This document shows, piece after piece, positions 1 to 6,337 of a stretch of 19,400 bases of DNA. Made by a program: the position numbers and the translations under genes. Source of the stretch: CANHEE01 sp043777755 (GTDB lineage: Bacteria; Bacteroidota; Bacteroidia; Chitinophagales; Saprospiraceae); the NCBI GenBank assembly GCA_043777755.1, contig JAYWHK010000279.1, forward strand, positions 1 through 19,400. Reading direction: 5' to 3'. How positions within the stretch are numbered: the first letter of the stretch is position 1; the number at the start of each line of letters is the position of its first letter. The notes under the pieces were generated by a model. It ran no database searches. It saw only the letters and a program-made list of their open reading frames with translations, and was not told the DNA's origin.

Positions 1-60
1 AAAAATAAAATATCAATATTTTATTATAAAAACAAATATTGTTTTTCATATTTTTTAAAA

Positions 61-328
61 ATGTTCTGTTTTTAGAAAACTGGAACATCGAGTATATACT
101 TTAATTGTATCTAATTTACTCGTAGCTTGTACCGCAACAAAACAATTTACAATCTTTGATTATAGCATAAAATTAAAAAACTCCAATCACGAATGTGTTG
201 AAACCACCTCAACGGTAAACGTCGAAGCATCAGTAGCTGGTGACCCGACCTGTAGCAACTGTACGTTCACTTGGAGCGATGGTTTTGTAGGAAAAACAAG
301 GTCAAATATTCCAGCGGGTGATTATACG
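61..328 (+). other. Probable true 5' end of the SprB-repeat gene, out of frame by one base
   Basis: The frame of the following gene stays open upstream to position 59, after a TAA at 56-58, but holds no ATG, GTG or TTG before the GTG at 329. The translation is clearly protein-like: it contains a SprB-type module (TWSDG at 272-286, then IPAGDYTVEV running across 329). An ATG at 61 lies in another frame and stops at 73-75 just after a run of five T (69-73). With one T fewer, that ATG reads straight into the long frame and gives a charged N-terminus (RKLEHR) followed by a hydrophobic stretch ending LLVACTA, a plausible signal peptide that even resembles a lipobox. So the gene probably began at 61 and has a +1 frameshift, either real or a base-call error. 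Confidence 0.6.
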
Positions 329-3253
329 GTGGAGGTAAAAAATAGTGTTGGTTGTGTAGCGACAAAAAAAATAAAAGCATACGATATTAAGTATGTTACG
401 GTGGATGCTTGTGTCAATCCAATTAATGGTATAGAATCAGGAGGTGTAATTGCGGTTAATATGGTTGGCAATTACTCTTACTTATGGAATACAGGCGCAA
501 CAGTTAATCATATTCTAAGTGCCTATTCTAATACACCATATACCGTAACAATTACAGATAATCAAATACAAGGCTGTAGTTTTTCTAAGACAATGAGCGT
601 CGGAAAGCTAAATCCAAACAGTATTGATTTTAAATTGATACAACCTTGTAAAGGCGAAATTGGCTTAGTGAGTATTAAAGGAGGTCTTGCGCCTTATGTC
701 TTAGAAGTTGATGGAAATCTTGTAAATTCAAATTGGGATGGGCAGCCTTTTCCAATTAGCGGCTACAAAGATAATGCTTTTGTCTATGTAAGAGATGTTC
801 GCAGTTGCGTAATAACAAAATATATAAGTTTTAAAGGGTCTGGTCCCAAGTTGTCCTTGGAAACAGACTATGGTTGTCCTGGTGGAAAAGGAAAGGTCTT
901 TATTAAAGTAGCAGACCCCTCCTACAACAATGGAACTACATATACAATAAATGTCAATAATAGCCCAACATTAACATATACTTGGAACTTAGATAAAATT
1001 CCATTTTCAGGAAATACTGGTGAAATATACAATGTTACAGTTACGAGCAATAGTGGCTGTTCTGAAAAAATCACAATTAAAATACCTGCAACAGTCGAAC
1101 CTATTGCAAGCTTTAAAGTTGGAGATACTTGTAATAAAGATGAAAATAATGGTGTCATAAAATTAGTTTCAGGAAAATCTGATAATTTCTATACATGGAG
1201 CAATGGTTCTGTAAATAGTAGTCAATCTGGTTTAAGTCCTGGGATATATACAGTAACAGTTACTAATCCTACTGGCTTATGTCAAAATAGTGTATTTTTA
1301 TACACAGTAGGTGCTTTTGATTTTAGTGCTGCTGATAAAAGTATAATAAAAACTCCTGAATGTCCAGGGCAAAAAGATGGGAAGTTAGAATTAGTTTTTA
1401 ATGCAATTAATTTGACCTGTCTTTGGAGTAATTCCGTTAATACTAAAATAAATCCAAATCTACCCGCTGGAAATTATGAACTAACTTTGACAGATGGTGA
1501 TAGATGTAACTTAACTTTCAATCCTATTGTTCTTGGGAATTTAAATTGTGAGAACCCGCCAGTTGATTTTCTTTGTGGACCTTGTGGAAAGTTTTGTAGA
1601 GGTAACGAAATATTACCTAATTCAACAGATTTAAACAATTTAGCTCTTATTACTCAAATAAATAATAAGGATGGTAGTACTTTAGGTTCAGTAGTCGTTG
1701 CAACCAATCTGCCAAATGCTACTTTTACACTAAAGAAAAAAAACAATAGCGGTTCAATTATTTTTTCGACAGGGAGTATAGCAAATCCAACGACAACTAT
1801 TTCTAACTTACCCGTAGGTGGCTATATTTTGGTAATTAACGGGCCTTTCCCGTGTGTTAGATCATACGATTTTGAAATTAAAGAATGTGATGACGAAACG
1901 CCTCAAAGTATAGATTTTACGATTCAACCGTTTTTTACACAAACAAATAAAGGGCATATTTACATAAACAATTTTACAAGCGGTTATTATTTTAATTGGA
2001 CTGGTCCAAATGGCTTCCAAAGTAATGCTCGGAGTATAACAGGTCTTGAGGCAGGAGATTATACTGTTACAATATCGCCAAATTGTCCAGAGCTTATTGT
2101 GCAAACATTTACTGTAAAACGTATTCAAGATTGTGGTGTGGATAGACCTTCTGTAAAGTTTGAAACAAAAGATGCTTGTAATTGCTCTGTTTGTCCAAAA
2201 GGTTCTATTTTAGCAAGCCTAAAAGATGCTAATGATTATACATATTTTTGGTTTCCAACAGGAACTCAATCATTAGCAATTAATTCTGCATCAGCTGGCA
2301 AATATAGGTTAAAATTGGTAAGTAAAGAAACAGGATGTGATTTTTACTACGATACCGAAGTGAAGAGTTTCGATGTTTCAATTTCTAAGGTGGAAAACTC
2401 TTGTGATATTGAATACGCTTGTAATGGGAAAACTTATACAGAAAAAATAGATCCTATTCATTCTGAACCAGAAAAAAATGGAGGCTTGTGTGATGTAAGG
2501 TATTTCTGTGCTGATTTTACGAGTTTTGTTAAAGATGATGTCAAATGGGATTGGCATTATACCCCTGGTATTCCTCTTGGAATTCCCATTGAAACAAACA
2601 ATAGAATTTGTCAAGCTGAAAAAATATGTAAAAATGGAATAAAAGATATTATCGTAGGAAAATGGGAGTCAAAACCCGAACCTGAAAATTGTAGAGTTTA
2701 TTGGACTTGTGTTTTTCCCCAAAGCATACCTGAGTTATCTTTATTAGATGGCTATGAATATGATGATAAACTAAAAGAGTGTTCTGTAAAGGTAACAACT
2801 GGTTTAGATGACAATATTTCATTATGCGAATGTCGTGATTTTGTTTTGTGTGATAAGAAAGAAATAGAAATTGACGTTCCTAAATCAGAAATTATCTCAG
2901 GCTATTGTGAGGATATAAAGTGTAAATATGAAGGCTGTCCAATCGTCAAACCTTCGGAAAAAATTATCTCAAAAGTGAAAATCATTCAAAATAATGCTAT
3001 CTTTGCACTGATTCCCAATCCGACATCTGATTATTTTTCAGTTTTGATGAACAGCGAAAATGATACAGAAGGTAGCATTGAATTGAGTACGATTGATGGA
3101 AGATTGATTAAAAAAGAAAAAATTAATGTAGAAAAAGGAAAGAACATTCGAGAATATCGAATCAACGAGTTAATTCAATACCAAGGAATCATTATTGTAA
3201 AAGTAAGACTTGCTAATGGTCGTTTATTTACAGAAAAATTAGTAAAAATATAA
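329..3253 (+). CDS. SprB-repeat surface protein with T9SS type A sorting domain
   Basis: This is a large secreted or surface-anchored protein (974 aa from the GTG at 329). That GTG is an internal valine codon of a repeat, so the real protein is about 90 residues longer; see the 5' extension entry. It consists of about eight to nine divergent SprB-like Ig-fold modules, each with a W-x-x-G core followed by a G-x-Y-x-V-x-V-T-D/N edge (for example GLSPGIYTVTVTN, LPAGNYELTLTDG and GLEAGDYTVTISP). A cysteine-rich stretch follows at about residues 610-885. The last 80 residues (from about 889, IPNPTSDYF ... FTEKLVKI) match the T9SS type A C-terminal sorting domain, which directs export across the outer membrane. 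SprB repeats are known from gliding adhesins, but the ligand or role here cannot be read from sequence. The next gene starts 3 nt after the stop, so the two are probably cotranscribed. Confidence 0.85.
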   Translation: MEVKNSVGCVATKKIKAYDIKYVTVDACVNPINGIESGGVIAVNMVGNYSYLWNTGATVNHILSAYSNTPYTVTITDNQIQGCSFSKTMSVGKLNPNSIDFKLIQPCKGEIGLVSIKGGLAPYVLEVDGNLVNSNWDGQPFPISGYKDNAFVYVRDVRSCVITKYISFKGSGPKLSLETDYGCPGGKGKVFIKVADPSYNNGTTYTINVNNSPTLTYTWNLDKIPFSGNTGEIYNVTVTSNSGCSEKITIKIPATVEPIASFKVGDTCNKDENNGVIKLVSGKSDNFYTWSNGSVNSSQSGLSPGIYTVTVTNPTGLCQNSVFLYTVGAFDFSAADKSIIKTPECPGQKDGKLELVFNAINLTCLWSNSVNTKINPNLPAGNYELTLTDGDRCNLTFNPIVLGNLNCENPPVDFLCGPCGKFCRGNEILPNSTDLNNLALITQINNKDGSTLGSVVVATNLPNATFTLKKKNNSGSIIFSTGSIANPTTTISNLPVGGYILVINGPFPCVRSYDFEIKECDDETPQSIDFTIQPFFTQTNKGHIYINNFTSGYYFNWTGPNGFQSNARSITGLEAGDYTVTISPNCPELIVQTFTVKRIQDCGVDRPSVKFETKDACNCSVCPKGSILASLKDANDYTYFWFPTGTQSLAINSASAGKYRLKLVSKETGCDFYYDTEVKSFDVSISKVENSCDIEYACNGKTYTEKIDPIHSEPEKNGGLCDVRYFCADFTSFVKDDVKWDWHYTPGIPLGIPIETNNRICQAEKICKNGIKDIIVGKWESKPEPENCRVYWTCVFPQSIPELSLLDGYEYDDKLKECSVKVTTGLDDNISLCECRDFVLCDKKEIEIDVPKSEIISGYCEDIKCKYEGCPIVKPSEKIISKVKIIQNNAIFALIPNPTSDYFSVLMNSENDTEGSIELSTIDGRLIKKEKINVEKGKNIREYRINELIQYQGIIIVKVRLANGRLFTEKLVKI

Positions 3254-3256
3254 CTT

Positions 3257-4465
3257 ATGATTAGAGGAATAGCGGTTGTGTTAATTGGATTTATTTATTG
3301 TCTTAGTTTAAATGCGCAGATGAAACATATATATCCTTTAATTAATCATCCATCATGTGCTTCTGGTGGTAAATATGGTTATATACACATGGTACATATA
3401 GGGTTAAAAGAGCCTGTTTCTTATGCATGGAGCTACGGAGGTAAAGGGGCAGAGTCTGCCTATCTCAAAGCTGGAACTTACACGGTTACTGCAACAGATG
3501 CCTCTTTGCCGCCTCAAGTATTTGTAAAAGAAATAGAATTATTGAATAATTGGGATACTGTAAAGGCTTCATATCAAGTATATTGTGATAATAATAGTGG
3601 TACACCTTTCGAAAATAACGAATATAAAGTACGTTTTTTTGATATAGAAAATTGTGTCTATCCAGTGAAAATCTATGAAATAGCAAATAATGATACCTCA
3701 ATTTGTATAACAATAGCTAAAAAGCCCAAAAATACCTGGGATTGGCCTTCTTGTAACTTTTGGAGCAAAAATACTCAGTTTTGGGTTGCAGATAGCAGTA
3801 AAAACTGTCCTGCATTAATTAAAAATATTGTACCTAAGAACTTTAAATTCGGCACAGCCTATATAGAACTTATTGATACTAAAGATAAATACTACGTTGG
3901 AGAAGAAGTTAAAGCTATTTTACATTCTAATATTCCGTTAGATTCTTGCCTAAATATTAAATGGTTTTCAGGTCTAATAGATTATAATCCAGCATTGGTT
4001 GTTGTTCCACCTAAAAAAGAATATAAAGCTAAAGATACTTGCAGTATAAAAATAGACGAAGCTCGAGAACACTATAATTTTATGATTTATGTTCAGTTTT
4101 TTCATGAGGCGTCAAAATGTACTTTGGTAGAAAATAAGTGGTTTCAAACGCTTGACAGTATCAAATCAGTTGAAAGTATTTATTGTCCTAACATTTTTTC
4201 TCCGAATCAAGACCAGATCAACGACCAACTGACCATCTACGGAGCGAAAGACGTTGAAAAAGTCATTTCTATGCGTGTCTTTGACCAATGGGGCAATCTT
4301 ATTTTTGAACAAAAAGATTTTCCTCCCAATGACAATCACTACGGTTGGGACGGTACTTACAAGGGAATACCAGCCAATCAAGGCATTTATACGTGTAGTT
4401 TTGTCTTGCTATTGACCAGTGGAAAGGAAAAGATTGTGAACAATTCAGTGCAATTGAGTAGGTGA
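3257..4465 (+). CDS. Secreted protein with gliding-motility-type C-terminal domain (T9SS type B sorting)
   Basis: This is a 402-aa exported protein of unknown specific role. Residues 1-20 form a signal peptide (MIRGIAVVLIGF ... LNA) with likely cleavage before Q21. Residues 56-95 form one SprB/PKD-like module (YAWSYGG ... AGTYTVTATD). The middle is unrecognised and has paired cysteines. About residues 308-402 form the CHU_C/gliding motility-associated C-terminal domain (CPNIFSPNQDQINDQ, VFDQWGNLIFE, GWDGTYKG, GIYTC), which is the type B sorting signal of the type IX secretion system. The start lies 3 nt after the preceding cargo gene and shares the module type, so the two may work as a surface pair. 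Its stop codon abuts a hairpin repeat and then a strong terminator, which ends the operon. Confidence 0.88.
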   Translation: MIRGIAVVLIGFIYCLSLNAQMKHIYPLINHPSCASGGKYGYIHMVHIGLKEPVSYAWSYGGKGAESAYLKAGTYTVTATDASLPPQVFVKEIELLNNWDTVKASYQVYCDNNSGTPFENNEYKVRFFDIENCVYPVKIYEIANNDTSICITIAKKPKNTWDWPSCNFWSKNTQFWVADSSKNCPALIKNIVPKNFKFGTAYIELIDTKDKYYVGEEVKAILHSNIPLDSCLNIKWFSGLIDYNPALVVVPPKKEYKAKDTCSIKIDEAREHYNFMIYVQFFHEASKCTLVENKWFQTLDSIKSVESIYCPNIFSPNQDQINDQLTIYGAKDVEKVISMRVFDQWGNLIFEQKDFPPNDNHYGWDGTYKGIPANQGIYTCSFVLLLTSGKEKIVNNSVQLSR

Positions 4466-4552
4466 TACACAACAGATATTAGATATTAAAGATATTGAAC
4501 ACCAAGTATTTGCAATATCTTTAATATCTAATATCCAATATCCGTTGTGTAT
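4465..4552. repeat. ATATACAC-family hairpin repeat, copy A (near-perfect hairpin)
   Basis: An inverted repeat begins at the last base of the upstream stop codon. The left arm 4465-4498 starts ATACACAACAGATATT. The right arm 4512-4552 ends CCGTTGTGTAT and is its reverse complement except for one mismatch and a 7-nt segment (CAATATC type) missing from the left arm. The loop is about GAACACCAAGTATTT. The right half matches copies at 15781-15886 and 18376-18483 almost base for base, so this is a dispersed element and not a simple terminator. It has no coding capacity. Confidence 0.85.
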
Positions 4553-4557
4553 ATATT

Positions 4558-4598
4558 AAAAAAAGCGGCATTTTACGTTGGTAAAATGCCGCTTTTTT
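4558..4598. terminator. Bidirectional intrinsic terminator between convergent genes
   Basis: A perfect 12-bp stem, GCGGCATTTTAC (4565-4576) with GTAAAATGCCGC (4581-4592), has a GTTG loop. It is flanked by seven A on the left and six T on the right, so it should work in both directions: for the CHU_C gene ending at 4465 and for the DUF1456 gene ending at 4620. Confidence 0.9.
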
Positions 4599-4619
4599 CA
4601 CAATTGTCAGTTTTATATG

Positions 4620-5081
4620 TTATTCCGCCCTATATTTCAGTTGCAAGCCCATCAAAAAATTTCGTAAAATTTGGTCTTTGCACGGGCGATAATTGCTGTG
4701 TTCTGGTTTACGAAAAAATGCACTTAATTCGTGTTTGCTGATTTTCATATCGGCAGCATCTAAAATATCGAGCATCGCTTCATCGTCCAAACTGAGCGCA
4801 ATTTTCAGTTTTCTCAAAATGATGTTGTTGTTCAAACTTTTTTCGGGATTAGGTTGTTCGCCTTCTTTTTTACCCCGTTTGTCATTGATCATGCCATTCA
4901 AAAAAGTAGCAAAATCCTTGTCGTATAAGGATTTCCAGTCGGGATCATCGTCTTTTTTGAGCCAATCACTGATTTCGGCACGAGTTACGGTAGCGTCAGC
5001 CAGCGCAAATAGCTTAATCATTTTTTCGTCGTTAAAATTAAAAGCGTAGCGAAGGCGACGCAGCATATCGTTGTTGGTCAT
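4620..5081 (-). CDS. yehS: DUF1456 family protein (YehS-like)
   Basis: This is a 153-aa cytoplasmic protein that closely resembles E. coli YehS and the DUF1456 family in length and sequence. It consists of two copies of the roughly 70-residue DUF1456 repeat: residues 1-70 (MTNNDMLRRLRYAF ... FALAD ... WLKKDDDPD, ATFLNGMINDKRG) and residues 83-150 (LNNNIILRKLKIAL ... LDAAD ... AFFRKPEH, LRNFLMGLQ). The conserved linker KEGEQPNPEKSLNNN is present. No biochemical function is established for the family that I can state. It lies downstream of the methyltransferase on the same strand, but a 78-nt gap follows the small ORF, so co-transcription is possible and a functional link is not implied. Confidence 0.93.
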   Translation of the reverse strand: MTNNDMLRRLRYAFNFNDEKMIKLFALADATVTRAEISDWLKKDDDPDWKSLYDKDFATFLNGMINDKRGKKEGEQPNPEKSLNNNIILRKLKIALSLDDEAMLDILDAADMKISKHELSAFFRKPEHSNYRPCKDQILRNFLMGLQLKYRAE

Positions 5082-5159
5082 ATTTTTAAAATCTTAGTTG
5101 AAAATTGAGTTTGAAGTATAGATTTTTATCCAAACGGTGTCTTTAAAAAGAAGGCATTT

Positions 5160-5288
5160 TCATTTTACATTTAACTCTATTGTTTCCTTTTCTGCACCAA
5201 TATATGTAAATGCACTTTTCAATTCTCCGATTATGTGAATTATGTCTTTCAATTTTGTTGCTGTATCAATCGCATTAATTTTATCCAT
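5160..5288 (-). CDS. Small ORF (42 aa) overlapping the methyltransferase 3' end
   Basis: An ATG at 5288 lies inside the last codons of the methyltransferase in another frame, directly after AAAGGAGA, a purine-rich RBS-like sequence that is unusual for this genome. The frame runs 42 codons to a TGA at 5160-5162. The product begins MDKINAIDTATKLKDII and continues as an amphipathic lysine/glutamate-rich helix-like sequence ending ETIELNVK. I do not recognise it. It may be a real small protein translationally coupled to the methyltransferase, or the surviving N-terminus of a lost partner gene such as a restriction enzyme. The frame after the TGA stays open to about 5099, which could fit a decayed longer gene. 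Confidence 0.4.
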   Translation of the reverse strand: MDKINAIDTATKLKDIIHIIGELKSAFTYIGAEKETIELNVK

Positions 5289-6211
5289 TCTCCTTTGTTT
5301 TTTGTCTTTTTTATAGGCATTTCTTTTGGATTTAAGTTTTTTAAGTAGTCTAAAATACTTTTAGCAACGGCTTGAACAGCATCAACGGCTACGCTGTTTC
5401 CCAATTGCTTGATGGCTTGAGTTGCGCTTACGGGAAATTCAAAATCATCAGGAAAACCTTGCATTTTCCTTGCTTCAATATAAGACAATCGTCGCAACTG
5501 CCCATCAACACTGTAATTATCCCAGTTTCTTCTGTCTGTAATTTCAGAGCCACGACCACCAATTCTAATTGTAAAACCAATTTCTCGTGTGCATTTTCCG
5601 CCCCAAACATCGCTCATATTAAATTTTAAAGGGATTGGCGGAGGAAAATTAAAACCTTTCATAAAATCTTCATCTCTAAAACCAATCATAAATGCTCTTG
5701 GTCTTAATTGTGGCAATCCATAATCGGATGCTTGAACTACTTTGAAATAAAAAGAGTAACCCAATTCTTCTTCTAATATTTTCCGAATAACTTTAAAGGT
5801 TTTTCCTTCATCGTGCGAAACAATTCCTCTTACATTTTCTAAAAAAAATGCCTTGGGTTTTTTTTCAGCGATAATTTCAGCAATGTTAAAGAACAAATTA
5901 CCTCTTTCAGAATCGTGGTTGTCATCAAATCCTCGTTTTTGCCCAGCTTGACTGAATGGTTGGCAAGGAAAACCAGCGCAAAGAATATCAAAATCTGGAA
6001 TATCTTTTGGCGAAATACTCCTAATGTCTTTATTAAAAAGATTATTTTCAAATAACTTGGGACTTATTTTTTTGTGGTTCAATTCATACGTTGCTCGAGC
6101 AAAGTCATCAATTTCTGAGGCAAATACACATTCGCCACCCAAACGGTGCATCGCAAGGTGAAAACCACCAATTCCAGCAAATAAATCAATAAATGTAAAT
6201 TCGTTTCTCAA
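5249..6211 (-). CDS. C5-cytosine-specific DNA methyltransferase (Dcm/HhaI type)
   Basis: This 320-aa enzyme transfers a methyl group from S-adenosylmethionine to C5 of cytosine in a specific DNA sequence. The ordered motifs are visible: I FAGIGGF (11-17, SAM binding), IV GFPCQPFSQAG (80-90, catalytic Cys83), VI ENVRG (125-129), VIII QLRPR (168-172), IX RLSYIEARKMQGFP (241-254) and X QLGNSVA (269-275). The target recognition segment between VIII and IX is short (about 185-240) and contains FTIRIGGRGS and DRRNWDNYSVDG; I cannot assign a recognition sequence. The start is TTG at 6211; no upstream in-frame ATG is usable, and the first downstream Met lies beyond motif I. No restriction endonuclease gene is visible beside it, so it is either an orphan or the remnant of a restriction-modification system. 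It diverges from the helicase gene. Confidence 0.93.
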   Translation of the reverse strand: MRNEFTFIDLFAGIGGFHLAMHRLGGECVFASEIDDFARATYELNHKKISPKLFENNLFNKDIRSISPKDIPDFDILCAGFPCQPFSQAGQKRGFDDNHDSERGNLFFNIAEIIAEKKPKAFFLENVRGIVSHDEGKTFKVIRKILEEELGYSFYFKVVQASDYGLPQLRPRAFMIGFRDEDFMKGFNFPPPIPLKFNMSDVWGGKCTREIGFTIRIGGRGSEITDRRNWDNYSVDGQLRRLSYIEARKMQGFPDDFEFPVSATQAIKQLGNSVAVDAVQAVAKSILDYLKNLNPKEMPIKKTKNKGEWIKLMRLIQQQN

Positions 6212-6237
6212 ATTTCTATGTTTTTTAAATTTCGCTA

Positions 6238-6245
6238 CAAAATTA
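6238..6245 (-). promoter_or_regulatory. Bacteroidota -7 promoter element for the methyltransferase gene
   Basis: The reverse strand reads TAATTTTG, matching TAnnTTTG, about 27 nt upstream of the TTG start, which implies a leader of about 20 nt. I see no clear -33 TTTG at the usual spacing, so the call rests on the -7 box and its position. Confidence 0.5.
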
Positions 6246-6270
6246 CAGTTTTTAATAGAAATTCTTAGCT

Positions 6271-6324
6271 TTTTAAAATAAAAACAAATTTACTTTTATC
6301 TTTGCAAACATTTTAAAATAAAAA
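6271..6324 (+). repeat. 14-bp direct repeat bracketing the helicase promoter
   Basis: TTTTAAAATAAAAA occurs identically at 6271-6284 and 6311-6324, exactly 40 bp apart, with the helicase -7 box (6297-6304) between them. The core TTTTAAAA is palindromic. The spacing, close to four helical turns, and the position would fit paired operator sites, but AT-rich sequence makes chance likely enough that I keep this tentative. Confidence 0.35.
6297..6304 (+). promoter_or_regulatory. Bacteroidota -7 promoter element for the helicase gene
   Basis: TATCTTTG matches TAnnTTTG exactly and lies 33 nt upstream of the ATG at 6338, which would give a leader of about 27 nt. No convincing -33 box is visible. Together with the methyltransferase -7 box, it puts two divergent promoters in a 126-bp intergenic region. 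Confidence 0.6.
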
Positions 6325-6337
6325 TGACCTGAGATTA

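Noticed and set aside
69..73. The T5 run as a phase-variation switch
   Set aside because: Five bases is short for slippage-driven switching; an ordinary indel or sequencing error is more likely, so it is reported only as a frameshift.
4465..4552. Copy A as an ordinary terminator of the CHU_C gene
   Set aside because: It has no T run at its end, a separate perfect terminator follows at 4558-4598, and its right half recurs at two other loci.
4693..5049. 118-codon + strand frame opposite the DUF1456 gene
   Set aside because: It is antisense to a clear family member and of serine/leucine/lysine-rich shadow composition.
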